Positions 20,827-28,774 of a stretch of 44,289 nucleotides of DNA are shown one piece after another. The stretch is from Planctomycetota bacterium (lineage in GTDB: Bacteria; Planctomycetota; Planctomycetia; Pirellulales; Pirellulaceae): assembly GCA_018970165.1 (NCBI GenBank), contig JAGWWZ010000014.1, positions 1 to 44,289 on the forward strand, in the 5' to 3' direction. A program made the position numbers and the translations under genes. Numbering within the stretch: the stretch's first letter is position 1; every line of letters begins with the position of its first letter. The notes below the pieces were generated by a model, which saw nothing but the letters and a program-made list of their open reading frames with translations, made no database searches and was not told the DNA's origin.

Positions 20827-21132
20827 TGCGACGAACCTTAGAACCAATTTGCTTGGCGGGTCATAATGGCGGGTTAACTGCCGTTGAGATAACAGCAATT
20901 CCCCGCGAAACACTTGAGTTCGAGTATAATTGGACCGGATCGGGATGCAAATTTGTGCGGATCAGGCAAGACAAATCGACCAAAGATCCACCTTCGCTCC
21001 GACCAACCTCTCGTCTCATTTCCAGCCATAAGCAGCGCAAAACGTCTGTTTTTGCGGTTTATGACGTCGATTTTGATGCTGCTAGACAGGATTAGTTCCC
21101 ATAGAAGGGTCTGAAAGGAAAGTGAGAAAATT
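20827..21132. other. Divergent intergenic region between the giant gene and the LigD-like gene
   Basis: These 306 bases hold the start regions of two divergent genes. A promoter-like pair for the giant gene lies at 20923-20951. A 7-bp hairpin with a 7-base loop (CGCAAAA / TTTTGCG) lies at 21036-21056. A purine-rich Shine-Dalgarno-like stretch (AAGGAAAGTGAG) ends just before the TTG start at 21133. Short frames across the region show no recognisable protein and were not called. Confidence 0.6.
20923..20951 (-). promoter_or_regulatory. Candidate sigma70-like promoter of the giant gene pair
   Basis: Read on the minus strand, TTTGCA (20951-20946) and TATACT (20928-20923) are separated by exactly 17 bases. 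Transcription would begin near 20916 and leave a leader of about 90 bases before the ATG at 20826. The -10 element is good and the -35 is only partial, so this remains a prediction. Confidence 0.4.
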
Positions 21133-21561
21133 TTGCAGAGGGCTCTTTTTCGCTTCGTGCTCCTTCACCATACCGGTTGGATTTCCAGCAACCGAGGAGA
21201 TCATTGGGACTGGATGCTCGAACCGCTGGATCTAGCACAAGAGGGATTAATCACCTTTGCTAGCACCCGGGCTCCGCAGGCAGGATGGGACGGCGAATTT
21301 CTCGAATCACTCCCCCGCCACCGAGCAGCCTACCTCGATTACCAAGGACCCGTTTCAGAACAACGCGGACATGTGAAACAAGTGGCGAAGGGCCACTTTC
21401 GATGGATCGAGATGTCGTCCGATACTCTAAGCCTGGAATTGGTCAGCATGGATTTTTTGGAGACACCTTTCACTCCTTGGCCAACAGGCCGATACTGCTT
21501 GACCCGTGAACCCGCGAACGTGTCGTCGATGTGGCAACTGAGGTTGATTACGGCCACGTGA
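21133..21561 (+). CDS. Stand-alone LigD 3'-phosphoesterase-like domain protein
   Basis: The 142-residue product resembles the N-terminal phosphoesterase domain of bacterial DNA ligase D (LigD_N, 'DNA polymerase ligase N-terminal domain'). That domain trims 3' ends during non-homologous end joining. Visible matches are HH at 12-13, HWDWMLE at 24-30 (LigD has HYDFRLE), and H63 followed by Y-L-D-Y-Q-G-P-V and G-H-V-K-Q-V-x-x-G. These align with the second catalytic histidine and the EG-V-I-P...GTV-x-x-W-D-x-G segment. The arginine of HYDFRLE is methionine here, so activity may differ. No ligase or primase domain is attached. The start is TTG, preceded by AAGGAAAGTGAG. mutS follows 85 bases downstream in the same direction, so a shared repair transcript is plausible. 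The family call is by motif reading only. Confidence 0.65.
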   Translation: MQRALFRFVLLHHTGWISSNRGDHWDWMLEPLDLAQEGLITFASTRAPQAGWDGEFLESLPRHRAAYLDYQGPVSEQRGHVKQVAKGHFRWIEMSSDTLSLELVSMDFLETPFTPWPTGRYCLTREPANVSSMWQLRLITAT

Positions 21562-21646
21562 GGTGCCATTTTCGCAAGACGTAAATCAGCCTCAATCGAG
21601 AATCCGCCAGTCATAACTCGCAACGGCCAGTGATCAGGAATAACCC

Positions 21647-24271
21647 ATGAGCCAATCCCCGATGATGCGACAATACGAAGAGGCCAAGGCCGCCAGCGGC
21701 GATGCCATCCTCTTGTTTCGCATGGGGGACTTCTACGAACTGTTTCACGAAGATGCAAAGACCGCCGCGCGCGTTTTGGGCCTGACGCTCACGAGCCGCG
21801 ATAAAGGAGAAAACCCGATCCCGATGGCAGGGTTTCCTCATCATCAATTGGATGGCTACCTAGCCAAGCTGGTTCGTCAGGGTTTCCGTGTCGCGGTGTG
21901 CGAACAAGTCGAGGACCCCGCGACCGCCAAAGGTCTCGTGCGGCGCGAGGTGCAGCGGATCGTCACCCCAGGCACCCTGACCGACGACGCGCTTCTTGAC
22001 CCGGCGACCGGCAATGTCCTTTTGTCCGTGTTCGTTCCTAAACCGGGAACGACTTCCGCAGATTCTTTCATCGGATTGGCCTGGGTCGAACTGTCGACTG
22101 GTCGCTTTGAGGCCAGCCCCTACCGCATGAACCAGTTGCAGGATCAAATCGCTCGCATCGAACCTTCGGAAATCCTGATCCGCGAGGATGATGCATCCCT
22201 CTCCTCGGACCCAAACCCGCGATGGTCGTTTACCCGTCGACCGGTCTGGCAATTCGGGCTCGACGAAGCTCGGCGATTGTTGCACGATCATTTCGGAGTG
22301 CTCGATTTGTCGGGCATGGGTTGGGAATCGGGTCCTGAAAGCGAATCGGATCCACTAGCGATTGCAGCCGCAGGTGCTGCCCTGGCCTATCTGCTGGAAA
22401 CTCAGAAGACCTCGCTCAGTCACATTCAGCAATTGATACCGGCCCGCCAGCAACGAAGCTTGGAGATCGATTCCGCGACCCGGAGATCCTTGGAACTGAC
22501 GCAAACCATTCGTTCCGCATCGCGCGAGGGGTCGCTTCTCGATGTCCTGGATCGGACGAGAACGCCTATGGGTGCGCGACGGTTAGGCCAATGGCTCGCG
22601 TCCCCGTTGGTATCTGCAACGCAAATCGAATCGCGGCTCGAAGCGGTGGAAGAGTTGGTGACCGACACGCGACTCCGCCCCACGATCCGAGATACGCTCG
22701 ACCAGGTCTATGACCTAGAGCGGCTTCTGGCGCGGGTCGCTACTGGCCGATGCAGCCCACGGGATCTTCAGCAAGTCGGAAAGACCGCGCGTCAGCTACC
22801 GAAGATCAAGGCACTGCTCGAACAGCGGTCCTCCGCCCGATTATCGCAACTGAAACATCGAATCGATCTCTGCGAATCGTTGGTGCAACAGCTAGAAGCT
22901 GCCTTGCAAGCCGAATGCCCGCTCCTGGCGAAAGCCGGAGGCTTTATCAGAGAAGGTTACGACTCGCGACTCGACGAACTCCGCGCCCTAGCGACGGGGG
23001 GCAAGGAATGGATCGCTCGCTATCAAGCAGAACAAAGTGCAGTGACCGGCATACCCAGCCTCAAAGTCGGCTTCACCTCGGTCTTCGGTTACTACATCGA
23101 AATCACCAACACCCATCGAGACCGCATTCCCGCAAACTACATCCGAAAACAAACGCTGAAGAATTGTGAACGATACATCACTCCCGAGCTAAAGGAATAC
23201 GAAGAGAAAGTTCTCACCGCCGACGAATCGTCTATGCAACTCGAATACGAACTGTTCCTCGAACTACGCGATCGAGTCCATCAAGCGACCGTCCCGCTCC
23301 AAACCAATGCCGCAATTCTCGCGGAACTCGATTGCTTGGCATGCTTGGCTGAATTGGCGGTCAAACAAGGGTACGTGCGCCCGAAAATCGTCGAGGAATC
23401 CATTCTGGAGATTTTCGAAGGGCGGCATCCGGTTTTGGATGCGATGTCCGCCAAGGGGAAGTTTGTCCCCAATGACTCGATGCTCGGCTCAGAGCACGGA
23501 CGAATCCAATTGATCACCGGTCCGAACATGGCGGGCAAGAGCACCTACATTCGCCAAACCGCCTTGATTGTGGTCCTAGCACAAATGGGTAGCTTCGTTC
23601 CCGCCAAACGAGCCACAATCGGCATCGCAGATCAACTGTTCGCACGCGTCGGTGCAAGCGATGAACTGGCACGCGGGCAAAGCACCTTCATGGTCGAAAT
23701 GGTCGAAACCGCGCGCATCCTCAACACCGCAACGGATCGCTCACTGGTGATTCTCGACGAAATTGGACGAGGCACCAGCACCTACGACGGGTTGAGCTTG
23801 GCCTGGGCAATCGTGGAGCATCTGCATGAACGAAATCGATCGAGGGTTTTGTTTGCAACCCACTATCACGAATTGGTCGAACTTCAACGAAGCCTGGAGA
23901 GCGTCAGAAACTGGAATGTGTCGGTCAAGGAATGGGACGATACGGTCGTGTTCCTGCATCGCATCGTGCCGGGGAGCGCGGACAAAAGCTACGGCATTCA
24001 TGTCGCAAGACTGGCAGGCATCCCGCGATCGGTCAATGAACGAGCCAAGGAGATCCTAGGACAACTCGAATCGAGTCGACTCAATCGGTACGACCAACCG
24101 CGTCTGGCTCCCCCACCCCCGAAGAAATCTGGGCATATCCAACTAACGCTGTTTCAATGGCAAGAGAACGAAGTCGTTGAGAAGTTGAAGGGTACTGATC
24201 TGCACAGCCTGACCCCCATCCAAGCGCTTCAGCTGCTCGAGTCGCTGCAGAAACAGGCGCTCGAATCTTGA
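21647..24271 (+). CDS. mutS: DNA mismatch repair protein MutS
   Basis: MutS recognises base mismatches and small loops and starts methyl-independent or MutL-dependent excision repair in the cytoplasm. The 874-residue length is normal for MutS1. The mismatch-reading motif GDFYELF (Phe29, Glu31) is near the N-terminus. The connector and lever/clamp regions follow. The ATPase domain has Walker A GPNMAGKST at about 625-633, Walker B with LVILDEIGRGTSTYDG near 700, and the ATHYHEL segment after it. The start ATG is preceded by AGGA with good spacing. The C-terminal tail keeps the HSLTPIQAL-type dimerisation motif. The last codons run into a palindrome and an array of 9-bp repeats that separates this gene from a convergent neighbour. 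The assignment is secure; no key residue appears missing. Confidence 0.98.
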   Translation: MSQSPMMRQYEEAKAASGDAILLFRMGDFYELFHEDAKTAARVLGLTLTSRDKGENPIPMAGFPHHQLDGYLAKLVRQGFRVAVCEQVEDPATAKGLVRREVQRIVTPGTLTDDALLDPATGNVLLSVFVPKPGTTSADSFIGLAWVELSTGRFEASPYRMNQLQDQIARIEPSEILIREDDASLSSDPNPRWSFTRRPVWQFGLDEARRLLHDHFGVLDLSGMGWESGPESESDPLAIAAAGAALAYLLETQKTSLSHIQQLIPARQQRSLEIDSATRRSLELTQTIRSASREGSLLDVLDRTRTPMGARRLGQWLASPLVSATQIESRLEAVEELVTDTRLRPTIRDTLDQVYDLERLLARVATGRCSPRDLQQVGKTARQLPKIKALLEQRSSARLSQLKHRIDLCESLVQQLEAALQAECPLLAKAGGFIREGYDSRLDELRALATGGKEWIARYQAEQSAVTGIPSLKVGFTSVFGYYIEITNTHRDRIPANYIRKQTLKNCERYITPELKEYEEKVLTADESSMQLEYELFLELRDRVHQATVPLQTNAAILAELDCLACLAELAVKQGYVRPKIVEESILEIFEGRHPVLDAMSAKGKFVPNDSMLGSEHGRIQLITGPNMAGKSTYIRQTALIVVLAQMGSFVPAKRATIGIADQLFARVGASDELARGQSTFMVEMVETARILNTATDRSLVILDEIGRGTSTYDGLSLAWAIVEHLHERNRSRVLFATHYHELVELQRSLESVRNWNVSVKEWDDTVVFLHRIVPGSADKSYGIHVARLAGIPRSVNERAKEILGQLESSRLNRYDQPRLAPPPPKKSGHIQLTLFQWQENEVVEKLKGTDLHSLTPIQALQLLESLQKQALES

Positions 24272-24290
24272 CCGATCAGTCTGATCGGTC
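24270..24290 (+). terminator. Hairpin overlapping the mutS stop
   Basis: GACCGATCA pairs perfectly with TGATCGGTC across a GTC loop, starting inside the stop codon of mutS. No T-tract follows because the 9-bp repeat array begins immediately. It may stop or slow transcription between two convergent genes, but it is not a canonical intrinsic terminator. Confidence 0.4.
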
Positions 24291-24345
24291 TGATCGGTCG
24301 GATCGGTCGGATCAGTCGGATCGGCCGGATCAGTCCGATCAGTCG
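24274..24345. repeat. Eight 9-bp tandem repeats between mutS and the toroid-protein gene
   Basis: Exactly eight units fill 72 bases with consensus GATC(A/G)GTC(G/T). Every unit keeps the GATC core. The array starts three bases after the mutS stop and runs through the last two codons and stop of the convergent gene that ends at 24339. The unit length is a multiple of three, so gain or loss of copies would leave any frame across it intact. Confidence 0.95.
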
Positions 24346-25583
24346 CGGGCGCAGCGGACGAGCGTCATCAGCGCAAATCCCGTTCCGTAGGGCTGATGGT
24401 AATTGTACAACGGGTAATCCCACCACGAACCGTCTTTCTCTTGGAGACGGATGATCACATGGGCCAGATGATCCTGCATTTCAGGTCGCACTTCTTCGGG
24501 TAACTGCTCGAGTCCTAGGGCTGCATAGTAGTGCCCGTAGTAAAAAAAATAACCTGCGACCAAGAACCAGGACTCATGCGGGACCGGCCGTTTGCGACCG
24601 ATATCAAGCCACAGGTTTCTTGCGTACAACCGCTTTGCCCAAGCCAACATGGCTGCATCGCTGACACTTTTATCGCCGTAGAGTCGAAGAACATAATTGC
24701 ATGCCTGGCTTCGCCCGACGCTTCCGCCTGGTTTGTTGACATCCATCCCCGGATTGGCCCACATGTCTTCGGAGTACAGATAGGCCAGATCAGGACGCTG
24801 CTGGCGACGGATCACTTCCAAACCGCGATCGATCAAGACCTGGGGGACTTCGGCACCGATTTCACGAGCGCGATGCAGAGCATACAAGACCGTTGCCGTG
24901 GTGAAACTGGTCGGTTCAGCGGCAGGCCGTTGCAATCCCACTTCAAAATCGTAATACCCCCATCCACCCTTGGTCGTTTCATAGCGTCGCAACAAATCGA
25001 TTTGATGCTCGATCTCATCGATCAACTGTTTCTGTTTCGCCGCATCTCCTTCGTGATAGGTGTGCAATCGGGTCAATGCCTCAATCCCGTAAGCGTGTCC
25101 CCATACGTTGTAGAGTGCGGTTTGATTAGCGCGTCTCAAGCTGTGCAAATGCTCGAGCAGCCATGCTTCTCCTTTTTCGATCAATGCATCGGACCGATAG
25201 GAGTAGTCTCTGCAGTCGACCAATGCGGCAATGCAAAGGGCCGTCGTACCAACTCGAAACGCATGGTGTGCGCCCGGAGTCGGAGCATAGATATTGAGTT
25301 CCTTGGTGCGGGTCGGTCCTCCCCATGAACCGTCGGCATTTTGGCTCTCGGCCAGAAACGCGATCCCTCGTTCGATGCAGGATTCCAGTTCCAGCTTCGA
25401 TGGGGTGCTAACCGGTGAGGGCTCTGGCCCGGTCTCTGCCAAGGGGCGCTTTGGCTCTTGCGCAACAACCATGCTCGCGGCAAAGATCGCCAAGCATCCG
25501 GCCGCGCGTATCCAACGGATTGATACCCAAGACGTTGATACCCAAAACGTTGATACCCAAGAAATGGTACGGTGGGTTTTCAT
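24339..25583 (-). CDS. Secreted alpha/alpha-toroid (prenyltransferase/squalene-cyclase-like) protein
   Basis: The 414-residue product has the repeat signature of terpenoid cyclase or prenyltransferase alpha/alpha toroids. QW-like motifs occur near both ends: SQNADGSWG at 80-88 and QEKDGSWWDYP from about 381. Additional toroid helices include TTKGGWGYYDFE. The aspartate-rich catalytic DxDD motif of squalene-hopene cyclases is not seen, so cyclase activity is doubtful and a binding or scaffold role is possible. The N-terminus has a hydrophobic segment ending AASMVVAQ, consistent with a Sec signal peptide, so the protein is probably exported. Its start overlaps the stop of the adaptor gene as TAATG, implying translational coupling. 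The leader contains three copies of a five-residue repeat (WVSTF, WVSTS, WVSIR). The substrate is unknown. Confidence 0.75.
   Translation of the reverse strand: MKTHRTISWVSTFWVSTSWVSIRWIRAAGCLAIFAASMVVAQEPKRPLAETGPEPSPVSTPSKLELESCIERGIAFLAESQNADGSWGGPTRTKELNIYAPTPGAHHAFRVGTTALCIAALVDCRDYSYRSDALIEKGEAWLLEHLHSLRRANQTALYNVWGHAYGIEALTRLHTYHEGDAAKQKQLIDEIEHQIDLLRRYETTKGGWGYYDFEVGLQRPAAEPTSFTTATVLYALHRAREIGAEVPQVLIDRGLEVIRRQQRPDLAYLYSEDMWANPGMDVNKPGGSVGRSQACNYVLRLYGDKSVSDAAMLAWAKRLYARNLWLDIGRKRPVPHESWFLVAGYFFYYGHYYAALGLEQLPEEVRPEMQDHLAHVIIRLQEKDGSWWDYPLYNYHQPYGTGFALMTLVRCARD
25520..25564 (-). repeat. Three in-frame 15-bp repeats in the leader of the toroid protein
   Basis: The unit TTGATACCCAA(G/A)ACG (plus strand) is repeated three times, the last copy ending GAAA. 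It encodes W-V-S-x-x on the minus strand at residues 9-23, just ahead of the hydrophobic core of the signal peptide. A partial degenerate copy may precede it. Confidence 0.9.
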
Positions 25584-27043
25584 TATTTCTTGGAACCGTC
25601 TGAATCGACGAGTTTGTCGTCTGTGGATAGTCCGCTGACGATCTCGGTTCGATCGCCGGAAACAATTCCCCGTTCGACGATTCGTTTCTCCGGTTTGGAC
25701 TCAGCGTTCAGGACAAAAACGTAGCTGACCTCATCGTTGTCGGCATCTTGATGCAGCAGGCGGCTTGGCACAGTGATCGCTTTGGGATTGAAATAGGCGA
25801 CCCATTTTGCGCGGCCGGTCATTCCTGCAACTGCCTTCTTCGGCGTTTCGCCTTGCAGTTCCAATTGAACCGGGAAATTGCCATCGGCCCCTGGGATAGA
25901 GGAAACGCTCTGGACTTTGGCATCCAATTTCATTTTCGGGAACGCGGTGGGAACCACACTCGCCGCGCCGCCACTGGTTGCGTATCCCAACTCGGCTTCG
26001 GGAATCGATCCAAAGAAATGAAGCGAGCCGGGGCGAACAACGGTCATGAATATCTCGTTGGGTGCAACCACTCCGTGCGGACGCAACTTAGCATTCATCT
26101 CGGCAATATTTGCAAATCGGCCATCGGTGGACTTGCCGTAGTAAACCACGCCGTCGTGGGGAGCTTCGACTCGGAACTTCTTCAAGTCCGCACGCAGTTC
26201 ATCGAGATCGCGCGATGCCTTTTCAAAATCCATGTGCTGCTTCTTGAGAGCGATGCGCCGTTTCTCAAGGATTAACGGACGAGTCATCTTGAATTGCTCG
26301 AACGCGATCTCGGCCAATCGATGTTGCGATTGCTCTTGGATCTTGGAACGAGGCAAATTGAGATCCACCGAGCGTTGATGATTGAGCTCCTCGCGTTCCA
26401 GTGCGAATCGCGATCGTTCCAAATCATCCTTAGCTCGCCTGAGCACAATCTCTTCCGACTCTTCGGTGAGGTCATCGGCGTTGTACATCTTCTCGAGTTG
26501 TCGAACTTCCTCTGCGGTGTAGTCGAGGTAGTCCTGCATCGACTTCAGCGATTGTTCAACAGACCGCTCGTTCATCGGGAATTCGCGATCGTTGAAGAAT
26601 GCGAAATCCTCGTCGGCACGATTCTTGGCCAACTCTGCAAACTCCTCATCGAGCGGATCGCGGGCTTGTGCGATTTGGTGCTCTCGCTCTGCTTCCTCCA
26701 GATTCAGTTTCTGCAGGTTGAGGGAATGCTCCATCTGTACCAGTTGTTCCTTGGCATCCTGGGCATCGAATTCGACCAGGACGTCGCCCGCTCGGACTGT
26801 GGCGCCGTGCTCTACCGCTTTGAGAACTTTGAGGTTCAAACTCGTTTTGAGCGTCACGCTCACTTCCGTCGAGGAAGCGGGAGCGAAGTAGCCAGTCATC
26901 GCGATGGTCTTTTGTATAGGACCGACTTCAGGCTGAATGCTGGTTGGCGCTGGTTCTTGGCCCAGCCCGGTCGCGGCAACAAGCAAGCATGACATTGCCG
27001 GAAGGATAACACGAAATACAAAGTGATTGAAACGTCGCAGCAT
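25583..27043 (-). CDS. HlyD/MFP-like periplasmic adaptor protein
   Basis: The 486-residue product has an N-terminal signal peptide ending near AATGLGQ. A lipoyl/barrel half follows (GTVRAGDVLVEFD-like: GATVRAGDVLVEFD), then a long charged coiled-coil of roughly residues 95-300, the returning half (RVEAPHDGVVYYGK), and a beta-barrel region. This is the architecture of membrane-fusion proteins that bridge an inner-membrane transporter to the outer membrane. No ABC or RND transporter gene lies next to it; its only partner is the coupled toroid-protein gene. A GGGGGCGG sequence precedes the ATG. An intrinsic-terminator-like hairpin ends 26 bases upstream of the start, so expression may be attenuated. 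The family call is good; the cargo and partner pump are unknown. Confidence 0.8.
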   Translation of the reverse strand: MLRRFNHFVFRVILPAMSCLLVAATGLGQEPAPTSIQPEVGPIQKTIAMTGYFAPASSTEVSVTLKTSLNLKVLKAVEHGATVRAGDVLVEFDAQDAKEQLVQMEHSLNLQKLNLEEAEREHQIAQARDPLDEEFAELAKNRADEDFAFFNDREFPMNERSVEQSLKSMQDYLDYTAEEVRQLEKMYNADDLTEESEEIVLRRAKDDLERSRFALEREELNHQRSVDLNLPRSKIQEQSQHRLAEIAFEQFKMTRPLILEKRRIALKKQHMDFEKASRDLDELRADLKKFRVEAPHDGVVYYGKSTDGRFANIAEMNAKLRPHGVVAPNEIFMTVVRPGSLHFFGSIPEAELGYATSGGAASVVPTAFPKMKLDAKVQSVSSIPGADGNFPVQLELQGETPKKAVAGMTGRAKWVAYFNPKAITVPSRLLHQDADNDEVSYVFVLNAESKPEKRIVERGIVSGDRTEIVSGLSTDDKLVDSDGSKK

Positions 27044-27069
27044 TGAACCGCCCCCACAATCGTTCGATG

Positions 27070-27099
27070 AAAAAAAGACTCGAGGTTTGGGAAACCTCG
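27070..27099 (-). terminator. Intrinsic-terminator-like hairpin in the leader of the adaptor gene
   Basis: On the minus strand CGAGGTTT-CCC-AAACCTCG forms a perfect 8-bp stem with a 3-base loop. AGTC and then seven Ts follow. It lies 26 bases upstream of the adaptor ATG at 27043 and is oriented so that it would stop transcription entering that gene. Because the only gene on the far side is divergent, it is more likely a leader attenuator, or the end of a short RNA, than the terminator of a coding gene. Confidence 0.7.
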
Positions 27100-27253
27100 C
27101 CCCAATCTTAGGTTAAGAGGCTGGCAGTGTGGATCTGAGGAGATCGAGCATCCCGTTTTTTTCGGATTATGCCGTTTTGTCCGTCAGATCCGGAAAGGGG
27201 TGCAACCTGTATGGGTTTCGCGTACACTGATCACAACGATTGTGCGTTTTATT

Positions 27254-27292
27254 CCCATCTCCCAATCCCATCTCCCAATCCCATCTCCCAAT
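27254..27292 (+). repeat. Three 13-bp repeats just upstream of the Tat oxidoreductase
   Basis: CCCATCTCCCAAT is repeated three times perfectly, followed by a partial CCCAC. The array ends 14 bases before the chosen ATG at 27307, in the position of the ribosome-binding region, so copy number could affect translation. The surrounding 263 bases (27044-27306) otherwise hold the leader hairpin of the divergent gene and no recognisable coding sequence. Confidence 0.9.
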
Positions 27293-27306
27293 CCCACCGT
27301 GTGACC

Positions 27307-28770
27307 ATGCATCGATCATCACGTCGCCATTTTTTGGAAACTTCCATGCTCACCACGGCTGCGATCCTGGCAGCCAAGTCTCGCGCCGTAGTGGCTAGCG
27401 AGCAAGATCCTCCCACCTCTTTTGGACCGAATGACACGATCCAGGTTGCCGTCGTTGGCGCCGGCGGTCGCGGGCAGTCGCACATCGACGGCTTTGCTGG
27501 AAAGCCCGGGACGGTTGTCACGCATATCTGTGACTGCGATGAATCCCATGGACAGCGAAGCTGCGAATCGGCTGCCGAAAAGCAAGGCGGACGCAAGCCG
27601 GTCTGGGTCAAAGACATTCGCAAGCTACTCGAGGACCCATCGATCAACGCGGTTTCGATTGCCACTCCTAATCATTGGCACGCGCTGGGCGCTATATGGG
27701 CCGTTCAAGCCGGTAAAGATGTCTACGTCGAAAAGCCGGTATCGCACAACGTACTTGAAGGTCGACGCGCAGTACAAGCCGCAAGAAAACACAATCGGAT
27801 GGTGCAAACCGGAACGCAAAGCCGTTCGAATCCCGGCATGCGAGAAGCTATGGAGTTCATTCACTCGGGTGGTATCGGGGAGGTCAAAGTCTCCAGGGGC
27901 CTGTGCTACAAGCCGAGACCCACAATCGGTCCGAAAGGAGTCTACGAAGTTCCCAAGGAAGTAGACTATGATCTTTGGTCCGGCCCCGCGCGGATTCTGC
28001 CTTTGACTCGGAAACGATTTCACTACGATTGGCACTGGCAGTGGGAGTACGGTAACGGTGATCTCGGCAACCAAGGGATCCACCAAATGGACTTGTGCCG
28101 CTGGGCGCTCGGGGAAGACCGTCTAAGCGATCGCGTATGGTCCTTCGGCGGACGATTCGGATATGAAGATGCTGGCGAAACCGCGAATACTCAAATCGTT
28201 GTACATGACTACGGTCCACGAAAACTGATCTTCGAAGTTCGAGGCTTGGAAACCCCTGAGTACAAAGGTGCCAAAGTCGGCATCATTGTCGAAGGGAGTA
28301 AGGGGTATCTGGTGATGACATCCTATGCCAGCGGAACGGCCTTCGACTTGGATGGTAAACCGATCAAGCAGTTCCAAGGCGGAGGTGATGATCGCCACTA
28401 CAAGAACTTTACCGATGCCATGCGAGCCCGCGATCACAAGATCCTCAATGCCGACATCGAAGATGGTCACTTATCGAGTGCCTTGTGCCACCTCGGCAAT
28501 ATCTCGTTGCGGTTGGGCAAGAGCATCGCTTCTCCCGATATGCCAGCAGCGTTGAGGGACGGTGGAGGAGACTCGGTGGTTGAAGACGCTTGGCTCCGAA
28601 CCGCCGAGCACCTGACCGCTAACAAGGTCGAAAATTATCAAGTACAGATGGGCTTGCCCCTGCAAGTCGATCCCATTTCCGAATCGTTCCTTGGAAACCA
28701 TCCTCCCAACGAATGGTTAACTCGCGAATACCGAGCACCTTACACCATCCCGTCCGAGTCGGCGGTCTAA
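27307..28770 (+). CDS. Tat-exported Gfo/Idh/MocA-family oxidoreductase
   Basis: Family members are NAD(P)-dependent oxidoreductases acting mainly on sugars and cyclitols. The 487-residue product begins MHRSSRRHFLETS, a twin-arginine signal (RR at 6-7) followed by a hydrophobic stretch. The Rossmann nucleotide motif VAVVGAGGRG is at about 47-56 and the family motif EKPVSHN is at 142-148. The C-terminal alpha/beta domain contains NQGIHQMDLCRW and ends in the tail typical of planctomycete homologues. ATG at 27307 was chosen because the twin-arginine motif follows at once. A longer in-frame extension to 27169 crosses the 13-bp repeats and lacks signal features. Export implies a folded, cofactor-loaded enzyme acting in the periplasm. 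rnr starts four bases after the stop. The substrate cannot be told from sequence. Confidence 0.9.
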   Translation: MHRSSRRHFLETSMLTTAAILAAKSRAVVASEQDPPTSFGPNDTIQVAVVGAGGRGQSHIDGFAGKPGTVVTHICDCDESHGQRSCESAAEKQGGRKPVWVKDIRKLLEDPSINAVSIATPNHWHALGAIWAVQAGKDVYVEKPVSHNVLEGRRAVQAARKHNRMVQTGTQSRSNPGMREAMEFIHSGGIGEVKVSRGLCYKPRPTIGPKGVYEVPKEVDYDLWSGPARILPLTRKRFHYDWHWQWEYGNGDLGNQGIHQMDLCRWALGEDRLSDRVWSFGGRFGYEDAGETANTQIVVHDYGPRKLIFEVRGLETPEYKGAKVGIIVEGSKGYLVMTSYASGTAFDLDGKPIKQFQGGGDDRHYKNFTDAMRARDHKILNADIEDGHLSSALCHLGNISLRLGKSIASPDMPAALRDGGGDSVVEDAWLRTAEHLTANKVENYQVQMGLPLQVDPISESFLGNHPPNEWLTREYRAPYTIPSESAV

Positions 28771-28774
28771 ATTG

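Noticed and set aside
24274-24345. A CRISPR array
   Set aside because: The 9-bp units are directly adjacent with no spacers, so this is a simple tandem repeat.
24531-25328. A 265-codon plus-strand frame
   Set aside because: It is antisense to the toroid-protein gene, whose own frame has QW-like motifs and a signal peptide.
26294-26992. A 232-codon plus-strand frame
   Set aside because: It is antisense to the coiled-coil part of the adaptor gene; its leucine-rich translation reflects the opposite strand's Glu/Gln/Lys codons.
27169-27306. An N-terminal extension of the Tat oxidoreductase
   Set aside because: It encodes 46 residues across the 13-bp repeats, with no signal features. The twin-arginine signal begins exactly at the ATG 27307.
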